Positions 1-5,028 of a stretch of 5,028 nt of DNA are shown piece after piece (the first letter of the stretch is position 1; each line of letters opens with the position of its first letter). A model generated the notes under the pieces. That model had not been told where the DNA came from. It saw only the letters and a list, made by a program, of their open reading frames with translations, and searched no databases. Source of the stretch: Candidatus Egaibacter danicus (GTDB taxonomy: Bacteria; Pseudomonadota; Gammaproteobacteria; Burkholderiales; Burkholderiaceae). The stretch spans positions 1 to 5,028 of the forward strand of contig JAABRC010000164.1 in assembly GCA_011391115.1 (NCBI GenBank), read 5' to 3'. The position numbers and the translations under genes are program-made.

Positions 1-1550
1 ACGGTGGCATTGTTGATCAGCTGGGCAATGATCTGTCCCAATAGCGCAGGGTAGCTGTGCATTTCGATACCCGACGGGATCGCGAACCGGATATCGACAG
101 CGGTATCTTCACCCGCCTTGTGCAACCCAGATTCCAGCCCACCCAAGGCTTGCGCCAGATCAAAGGTGCACAGCGAGTCTTTCGTTTGCTCCGCAGCCAT
201 GTGCTTGAAATTGTTAATCAGTTCGTCTGCCCGCCTGAGCGATTTTTCCAGCAGCGCGGCACCGTCCACGCTGGAGCGTATGAATTCGTCCAGCATGGAC
301 TTTTTGAGTTGTCCCGCCTGGGTGTCGCTTTGCAGGCGGCGTGCCATCTCGCCCAGCGCGCTCCCGGTGGTCAGTGCATTGCCAATAGGGGTGTTGAGCT
401 CATGGGCAATGCCTGCCACCATACGGCCCAGACTTGCCAGTTTTTCCTGTTGAACGATCTCGGTCTGTGTTCGTTGCAGGGTATCCAGTGTGGAAGACAG
501 CTGGCTGTTCGCTACTGCAAACTGTGCATTGGTCTCCAGCAACGCCTGGTTGCGCTCCGCCACGCGCTGTGCTTCAACTTTGGCCGTTTCGTCGGTGACC
601 AGAACATGCACGGCCGGCTGCCCATCCCAATCCGATGGCCATCCGGTATACCGCACGTAAACGGTGGAGCCGTCGGGGCGCTGTGCGGTGCCCTGCATCT
701 CGGTCATGCGCCGTTCACCCCCCAGTGCGCGGCGGACGGCGGCCTGCCCAATGGCCTTGTTCTCTGGTGAGCTGGTTGCCCAGGGTCCCGCAGCCTGCAT
801 GGCTTCAAACGAGGGGTAGCCGTAGATGCGCAAGGCGGCCGGGTTGGCATAGAAGAACTGACTCTCGTCCATCACCACGATGCCCTGCAGAGCGTTTTCG
901 CTCAGCCGTTCAAAGCGATCCCGTGCCTGTTGCATGGCTGCCGCGGATCGGTCCAGCGCAGCGTAGACAAAGGCAAAAACAATCATGATCCGGATCACGA
1001 TGGAGCCACTCATTTGCAAAGCCAGTGCTTCGTCTCCCTGGATGACCACGACCAGCAGATTCATGCCCTGAACCAGCAACAGCAGCCCAATGATCCGGTC
1101 TGAGAGCCGATGCCGCCGCAGCCAGCGGGTGGTGAGTGCACCGATTGCCAGGTACATACATGCGGCAACTCCATAGACCAGCACGGCGCTGCGCGTGGCG
1201 ACCACCGCACCAAACAGGATGAACAACGCCAGGGCGATCCTGAACTTCTCAGGCCCCAATGGGTTTGCGCCGCTGAGGCGCCGGGTTGCGACCACCAGAA
1301 AGGTGTATCCCAGCGTCTGGCCCACCACAATACCCAGCATGCCCACGCCCTGCCAGACCGGGTGCTGGCTGAAATAGGCGTAGGAAAATGCGGGGGCAAC
1401 AAAGGTGAAGAACTGCACCCAGCTCATGTCCCGCGCAAAAGTCTGGGACCGGTCACGCCGCCAAACCAACCACAACACGACCCACAGCACGATGGAGATG
1501 GCGATGTTGATGCCAACCACATAGGTGAGGCCTTCGGGAGCGGTCGGCAT
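1..1550 (-). CDS. Multi-pass membrane PAS sensor histidine kinase (partial, C-terminus outside window)
   Basis: An open frame starts at ATG 1550-1548 and runs without a stop off the left edge, giving 516 codons. The N-terminal 200 residues contain about seven hydrophobic segments (roughly 9-30, 44-60, 67-88, 103-119, 121-141, 152-170, 182-200), a membrane-embedded sensor region of no family I can name. A PAS domain follows at about 207-322 (FERLSENALQGIVVMDES.FFYANPAALRIYGYPSFEAM), then a coiled-coil linker to about 370 (VAERNQALLETNAQFAVANSQLSSTLDTLQ). The dimerisation/phosphotransfer domain has the H box QEKLASLGRMVAGIAHELNT with H383 as phospho-acceptor; E384-L-N-T387 fits the ExxT/N phosphatase motif. 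The ATP-binding domain is cut off just after the N box (LGQIIAQLINNAT, N514); the G boxes should lie to the left of the window. It starts 12 bases after the cyclase stop with no good Shine-Dalgarno sequence, which suggests translational coupling. No receiver is visible, so its partner is either the HD-GYP receiver or a gene outside. Kinase identity is firm; the sensor ligand is unknown. Confidence 0.93.
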   Translation of the reverse strand, partial: MPTAPEGLTYVVGINIAISIVLWVVLWLVWRRDRSQTFARDMSWVQFFTFVAPAFSYAYFSQHPVWQGVGMLGIVVGQTLGYTFLVVATRRLSGANPLGPEKFRIALALFILFGAVVATRSAVLVYGVAACMYLAIGALTTRWLRRHRLSDRIIGLLLLVQGMNLLVVVIQGDEALALQMSGSIVIRIMIVFAFVYAALDRSAAAMQQARDRFERLSENALQGIVVMDESQFFYANPAALRIYGYPSFEAMQAAGPWATSSPENKAIGQAAVRRALGGERRMTEMQGTAQRPDGSTVYVRYTGWPSDWDGQPAVHVLVTDETAKVEAQRVAERNQALLETNAQFAVANSQLSSTLDTLQRTQTEIVQQEKLASLGRMVAGIAHELNTPIGNALTTGSALGEMARRLQSDTQAGQLKKSMLDEFIRSSVDGAALLEKSLRRADELINNFKHMAAEQTKDSLCTFDLAQALGGLESGLHKAGEDTAVDIRFAIPSGIEMHSYPALLGQIIAQLINNAT

Positions 1551-1562
1551 GGGTTACGGACT

Positions 1563-3602
1563 TTAGCCCACCGGGCTGTGGAACCGGACCGTGTTGCGGC
1601 CGGCTTCTTTGGCCTCGTACATGGCTGCATCGGCTCGCTGCAGAATGCCAGCCAGGCTGGCCTCGTGGTTGGTAAAAACCACCACCCCGATGCTGGCGGA
1701 GCAATGGTGTTCTACCAATGTGTCGGATTGTCCTGCGTGCGCGACGTTCAATTGGTAGGGTGCCGCTATGCTGGCCCGGATTTTTTCGGCCACAGCGGCT
1801 GTCTGGGCGGTGGATTGCGCGCGGTCCGGTTCAAGCTCTCCGAGCATGACCACAAACTCGTCACCCCCAAAGCGGGCGACAGTGTCCATCTCGCGCACAC
1901 AGGCGCACAGGCGGCGGGCGACTTCGATGAGCAACAGGTCACCCACACTGTGTCCGTGGGCGTCATTGAGGGGTTTGAAGTTGTCCAGGTCCAGGAACAT
2001 GAGCGCCGCGAAGAGGCCACTGCGCTTGCTGGCAGCCATGGTCTGGTTCAGGCGGTCACCCAGCAGGCGGCGGTTGGGCAAACCCGTGAGGGCGTCGTAG
2101 AACGCCAACTGGCGGACCTGCTCTTGCGCGCGCTTGGTTTCGCTCAGGTCAATGTCCAGGCAAAACAGTTCGGGTGGCTGGCCAGGGGGTTTGAGCAAGG
2201 CGTGGCTGGAAAAGACGGGAACCTTGCCCCCGCTTTTGGTTTGCAACAGAAGTTCACCGGCGGGAATGGGTTCACCTGTTTGTGCCATGTGCTGCATGGC
2301 GCTCACTACGCCGTCACGCAATTCTGGCGGGATGATCAACGCCAGGAGATTGCCCCCCAGTGCTTCTTCGCGGGTGTAGCCATACAGTTGCTCGGCCGCG
2401 GCATTCCAGAAGGTGACGGTGCCATCCATGGCATAGCCTTGCACGGCAACCCCGGGAATGTGTTCCATCACGTTGCGAAAGCGCGACTCACTGTCTTTCA
2501 GGGACTCTTCGCGCTGGTTGAGCGTTCGGACCATGTGGTTGAAGCTCCCGATGAGACGGCCCACTTCATCGTCTTCGGCAACGGGTAGTGTGCGCACCGT
2601 TTCCCCTGCAGCCGGCAGCTTGGCGAGCGCCTGGGCGGCGTTAAGCAGTGGTGACAGCTCATGGCGCAGTGCCGACCGGGTTAAAGCTGCTGCCAGCAGC
2701 GTCAGGACCAGCGTGGCCAAGAGCATGCGCTGCTGCATGTCGCGGATAGGGTCAAAAGCATCGACCGTGGGCAGAATGGCCGCTACGTACCATCCCGTCA
2801 GGGGAACCGTTTTGGCCGATGCCAGAACTTCGACCCCACGCGGGTTGGTAAAAACATCCGAGCCCTCGTACCCCTGAATGAACCGGTCCAGCGTGGGACT
2901 GACGCCAACCGGCGGGAGCATTTCCATGACCCGGTTTTGTTCGCTGGCCGTGATGACCAGTCGCTGTTGGGGTGCCACGAGGAGGTAGCCCCCAGTCTTG
3001 CCGTCAAAACTCTGAATGATGCGATCCAGAAAATTGGGTTTATCGAGCTGGACCACGCCGGCCAGTACACCCATCACCGTGCCCTGGCTGTCGCGGATGG
3101 GTACGCCGATTCCGACCCCCGGCGCCTTCAGCGTGGGGCCGATGATGGGTGCGCTCACCACCGGCCGGTTCTCTTTCAATATGGTGGCGATGTAGTCCAG
3201 ACTGCGGTAATCGACTCCAAGCCGTCCGTTGGTTCGCGGCACGTCTGCAATAGCGATGCCGTTGGCATCCAGCACCGAAACGCCGCTATTGAACAGCGAT
3301 TGCAGAACCGGCAGCCCTTCGAGACGGGACTGAAGCGCCCGAGCGTCACCCATGGCTGCACGGTCAATGGCAGAGGCAACAGCTCCCAAGGCCAGCACGC
3401 GGTTTTCCAGATCACTGTTGACGACCGCCGCCAGTGCGCTGACGTGGGCGTACTGCTGCTCTCCGAGCACGCGCTGCATGTCGTTGCGCAGCATCAGGCT
3501 GGCATAAAAGGCGACGGCCCACATGCTGACCACGAAAATCAACAATGTAAACAGTGTGAGCCGCGTCTTGATGGAGCGTGGCCGTAAGTCCTTCAGTTGC
3601 AA
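1563..3602 (-). CDS. Membrane diguanylate cyclase: dCache-HAMP-PAS-GGDEF
   Basis: A 679-residue inner-membrane enzyme predicted to make cyclic di-GMP from two GTP. A short basic N-terminus (RPRSIKTR) leads into TM1 at about 14-36. A periplasmic double-Cache domain occupies about 40-285 (IADVPRTNGRLGVDYRSLDY; GKTGGYLLVAPQQRLV; GWYVAAILPT), and TM2 is at about 292-310. A HAMP linker follows (about 311-365), then a PAS domain (about 370-487; NVMEHIPGVAVQGY, TFWNAAAEQLYGYTREEALG). The GGDEF domain is C-terminal, from DALTGLPNRR (503-512), with metal-ligand D538 in FLDLDNFKPLND and the intact active loop G579-G-D-E-F583. An inhibitory-site motif R570-E-M-D573 sits exactly five residues before GGDEF, so product feedback is expected. 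The C-terminal ADAAMYEAKEAGRN helix is complete. The start is TTG, backed by AAGGAG at the right distance; the next ATG would cut TM1. There is no receiver domain, so control is by ligand (periplasmic Cache, cytosolic PAS) rather than by direct phosphorylation. The Cache ligand cannot be read from the sequence; the R-x3-W-Y core of amino-acid-binding dCache domains is not evident (R133-SLD-Y137 instead). Confidence 0.96.
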   Translation of the reverse strand: MQLKDLRPRSIKTRLTLFTLLIFVVSMWAVAFYASLMLRNDMQRVLGEQQYAHVSALAAVVNSDLENRVLALGAVASAIDRAAMGDARALQSRLEGLPVLQSLFNSGVSVLDANGIAIADVPRTNGRLGVDYRSLDYIATILKENRPVVSAPIIGPTLKAPGVGIGVPIRDSQGTVMGVLAGVVQLDKPNFLDRIIQSFDGKTGGYLLVAPQQRLVITASEQNRVMEMLPPVGVSPTLDRFIQGYEGSDVFTNPRGVEVLASAKTVPLTGWYVAAILPTVDAFDPIRDMQQRMLLATLVLTLLAAALTRSALRHELSPLLNAAQALAKLPAAGETVRTLPVAEDDEVGRLIGSFNHMVRTLNQREESLKDSESRFRNVMEHIPGVAVQGYAMDGTVTFWNAAAEQLYGYTREEALGGNLLALIIPPELRDGVVSAMQHMAQTGEPIPAGELLLQTKSGGKVPVFSSHALLKPPGQPPELFCLDIDLSETKRAQEQVRQLAFYDALTGLPNRRLLGDRLNQTMAASKRSGLFAALMFLDLDNFKPLNDAHGHSVGDLLLIEVARRLCACVREMDTVARFGGDEFVVMLGELEPDRAQSTAQTAAVAEKIRASIAAPYQLNVAHAGQSDTLVEHHCSASIGVVVFTNHEASLAGILQRADAAMYEAKEAGRNTVRFHSPVG

Positions 3603-3608
3603 GCCGTT

Positions 3609-3614
3609 CTCCTT
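3609..3614 (-). promoter_or_regulatory. Strong Shine-Dalgarno sequence fixing a TTG start
   Basis: On the minus strand AAGGAG lies six bases before TTG at 3602-3600, in the 20-base gap between the HD-GYP gene and the cyclase gene. It is the best ribosome binding site in the window. It supports TTG as the start, because the next in-frame ATG (codon 27) lies inside the first membrane segment. Confidence 0.85.
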
Positions 3615-3622
3615 GTGCCGTG

Positions 3623-4780
3623 TCAGGGCGGTTGCATGCGCCCCTGGAGCTCGGCCAGGTCTTCGTCACTGTCTGAAAATTCTTCCGCGATGGCATGGCA
3701 CGCGTCCTGAATGGACAGGAATGCGTCGACGATATCGGGGTCGAAATGCTGGCCCTTGCCCTGGACAATGATGGCAACGGACCGTTCATGGGTAAACGCT
3801 TCCTTGTAGACCCGTCGGCTGATCAACGCGTCATACACGTCCGCCACGGCCATCAGGCGGGCCGATGCCGGGATGGCTTCGCCCGCGAGGCCGTGTGGAT
3901 AGCCGCTTCCGTCCCATTTTTCCTGGTGTGAAAGAGCGATTTCTCCCGCAACATCCAAAAATGCAATCGGGCGACCAATGCGGGCCTTGGCCCGTTCGAT
4001 GGCGACAAACCCCAACGTGGTGTGGGTCTTCATGATGTCAAACTCATCGACATCGAGCTTGCCGGGTTTCAACAGGATGCGGTCGGGTATGCCCACTTTG
4101 CCAATGTCATGCAGCGGAGCGGAGCGGAACAGCAGATCAATGATCTGGTCATTGAGGTAGGTGGCAAAGCGCGGGTGGTGCTTCAGCGCCACTGCTAGCG
4201 CCCGTACGTAGCGCTGGGTGCGCAGGATGTGGTGGCCGGTTTCGTTGTCGCGCGTCTCTGCCAGGGATGTCATGGCCAGAATAGTGGCCTCTTCGGTCAG
4301 CCGGGTCTCTTCCGTGCGCCGGGCCACTTCGGCTTCCAGATAGGCGTTTTTGTCTTGCAAAAAGGTGGCTGCTGCACGGAGTGCCAAATGGGTCTTGATA
4401 CGTGCCAGCACAATGGCCGGACTGATGGGCTTGGTGATGTAGTCCACCGCACCCAGCGTAAAGCCCAGATGCTCGTCAGCGAGCTGGGTCTTCGCCGAGA
4501 GAAAGATCACTGGAATGTCTTGTGTTTGTCGGTCTGCTTTGAGCTGGCGGCAGACTTCATAGCCATCCATGTCGGGCATCATGATGTCCAGCAGAATCAA
4601 ATCTGGCGCCGGGAGACTGCGGGCGATCTTGAGTGCCCGCGGCCCGTTGGGGGCCACCTTGACGGCGTAGTCATCGGACAGCAGGTCATCCATCAGCGAC
4701 AGGTTCTGCGGCGCATCGTCCACCACCAATATCAGTGGCTTGGATGCGGGTGGTGTTGCGCTAGGGTCCGGGTGGGTCAT
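3623..4780 (-). CDS. Two-component response regulator with receiver and HD-GYP domains (predicted c-di-GMP phosphodiesterase)
   Basis: A cytoplasmic protein of 385 residues, predicted to hydrolyse cyclic di-GMP under control of phosphorylation. Residues 15-130 form a receiver (REC) domain with the acidic pair D21/D22, phospho-acceptor D65 (LILLDIMMPDMDGYE), switch residue S95 and K117 (ITKP). A charged helical linker follows at about 135-180 (YLEAEVARRTEETRLTEEA). The HD-GYP domain spans about 170-355: E180 and H184 (ETGHH), H224-D225 with K228 (HDIGKVGIPD), H253 (MKTHTTLG), the motif HQEKWDGSGYP at 285-295, and D314 (ADVYDAL). The usual HHE of the GYP motif reads H-Q-E here (Q286). The C-terminus is short and acidic. 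The length is normal for the REC-HD-GYP family. I chose the ATG at 4780-4778; an in-frame TTG at 4786-4784 would add two residues. Neither has a clear Shine-Dalgarno sequence, so coupling to the upstream gene, which ends 15 bases before, is likely. The upstream hybrid kinase is the likely phosphodonor, and the downstream gene encodes the opposing cyclase. Confidence 0.95.
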   Translation of the reverse strand: MTHPDPSATPPASKPLILVVDDAPQNLSLMDDLLSDDYAVKVAPNGPRALKIARSLPAPDLILLDIMMPDMDGYEVCRQLKADRQTQDIPVIFLSAKTQLADEHLGFTLGAVDYITKPISPAIVLARIKTHLALRAAATFLQDKNAYLEAEVARRTEETRLTEEATILAMTSLAETRDNETGHHILRTQRYVRALAVALKHHPRFATYLNDQIIDLLFRSAPLHDIGKVGIPDRILLKPGKLDVDEFDIMKTHTTLGFVAIERAKARIGRPIAFLDVAGEIALSHQEKWDGSGYPHGLAGEAIPASARLMAVADVYDALISRRVYKEAFTHERSVAIIVQGKGQHFDPDIVDAFLSIQDACHAIAEEFSDSDEDLAELQGRMQPP

Positions 4781-4795
4781 GGGCAATGGCGGGGT

Positions 4796-5028
4796 TCACG
4801 GCATCTTAGCGTGTGGCGGCAACAGTGCAAGCGCCTGCTCGAAGTCGTATTCCCGAACGGCTTGGCGCAGTGCCCGAAACTGCTCGGGCAGGCAGGCTAT
4901 CAGTACAGTGGAGTTGTCTGCAATGAGCCGTTCGGCCTTGGCATCGTCGTTGACCAGCATGGCGGCAAGCTGGCGCAGAATCGCGTCGCAGTCTTGCGGC
5001 GCGCTGGGGTTCGCAGCGGTGTCCTGCA
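4796..5028 (-). CDS. C-terminal end of a probable hybrid sensor histidine kinase (partial, 5' end outside window)
   Basis: An open frame enters from the right edge and ends at a TGA at 4798-4796, giving 76 visible residues. The visible part starts with a Pro/Ala-rich linker (QDTAANPSAPQDCDA), followed by a helical domain (ILRQLAAMLVNDDAKAERLI), then LPEQFRALRQAVREYDFEQALALL and a short tail HAKMP. From family knowledge, this layout (a conserved RQLA..L..DDA.A helix, then a FRALR.AVR.YDFE.AL..L helix) is the domain found after the receiver domain(s) at the C-terminus of many large hybrid histidine kinases of Burkholderiales. It resembles an Hpt-like helical bundle, but no phospho-accepting histidine is visible; the only His lies five residues from the end. 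No kinase or receiver domain is in view, so the assignment rests on the tail and on context: the next gene, 15 bases downstream, is a response regulator it could phosphorylate. Fairly sure it is a coding C-terminus; moderately sure of the kinase identity. Confidence 0.7.
   Translation of the reverse strand, partial: QDTAANPSAPQDCDAILRQLAAMLVNDDAKAERLIADNSTVLIACLPEQFRALRQAVREYDFEQALALLPPHAKMP

Larger units (their letters stand above)
1..5028 (-). other. Probable single operon: hybrid kinase tail, HD-GYP regulator, GGDEF cyclase, membrane kinase
   Basis: All four genes are on the minus strand with gaps of 15, 20 and 12 bases. I see no inverted repeat with a T-run and no space for a promoter in the gaps. 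Two of the three downstream genes lack an obvious ribosome binding site, which fits coupled translation from one transcript. The products belong to one pathway (phosphorelay and cyclic di-GMP turnover). The operon promoter must lie beyond position 5028 and its terminator before position 1, so neither can be described here. Confidence 0.85.

Noticed and set aside
57..770. A 237-codon plus-strand frame antisense to the PAS and HisKA parts of the kinase
   Set aside because: The minus strand encodes a continuous PAS, coiled coil, H box and N box here. The plus-strand product shows no family features and no good ribosome binding site.
1110..2588. A 492-codon open frame on the plus strand, antisense to the cyclase and the start of the membrane kinase
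   Set aside because: Its translation has no recognisable domain, is rich in His, Gln and Gly, and spans the junction of two well-supported minus-strand genes with full sets of motifs. Long antisense frames are common opposite GC-rich GGDEF genes.
2937..3587. A 216-codon plus-strand frame opposite the Cache domain
   Set aside because: Shadow of the dCache coding sequence; its product is low in hydrophobic core patterns and has no motif.
4784..4786. TTG as an alternative start for the HD-GYP regulator
   Set aside because: It adds only two residues (Met-Pro) and has no better ribosome binding site than the ATG at 4780, so the ATG was preferred; the difference does not affect any domain.
4781..4795. 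Possible terminator or promoter between the upstream kinase and the HD-GYP gene
   Set aside because: The gap is 15 bases with no inverted repeat and no T-run, too short for either element.
1..5028. Mobile elements, tRNA/rRNA, CRISPR arrays, riboswitches
   Set aside because: Almost every base is within one of four coding sequences. I saw no transposase motifs, repeated units, or structured non-coding stretch longer than 20 bases.

Overview
The window is one stretch of minus-strand, gene-dense signalling DNA of moderately high GC. Protein style suggests a betaproteobacterium of the order Burkholderiales, probably Comamonadaceae-like (Rhodoferax/Acidovorax type). The cues are the dCache-HAMP-PAS-GGDEF architecture, the REC-HD-GYP regulator, and the helical tail at the end of the upstream hybrid kinase. 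The genus is an inference from memory of these families, not a computed result.

Read in the direction of transcription (right to left), there are four genes. (1) 5028-4796 is the last 76 codons of a gene entering from the right edge, most likely the C-terminal tail of a hybrid sensor histidine kinase. (2) 4780-3623 is a response regulator with a receiver domain and an HD-GYP phosphodiesterase domain. (3) 3602-1563 is a membrane diguanylate cyclase with dCache, HAMP, PAS and GGDEF domains and an intact inhibitory site. (4) 1550-1 is a multi-pass membrane PAS histidine kinase that runs off the left edge just after its N box. The gaps are 15, 20 and 12 bases, so the four are almost certainly one operon. 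I see no room for an internal promoter or terminator in the gaps, and neither operon end is inside the window.

Together the genes look like a cyclic di-GMP control module. One enzyme makes the messenger in response to a periplasmic and a cytoplasmic signal. A phosphorylation-controlled enzyme degrades it. Two histidine kinases flank the pair and could feed the receiver of the HD-GYP protein. All domain types are known, and I found nothing that amounts to a new system. The details worth a second look are the TTG start of the cyclase, a His-to-Gln change in the HD-GYP metal-site motif, the co-transcription of opposing enzymes, and the second, receiver-less kinase at the end of the operon.

The plus strand carries several long open frames, one of 492 codons, but these are antisense shadows of the minus-strand genes. 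No RNA genes, mobile elements, CRISPR arrays or substantial repeats were seen.
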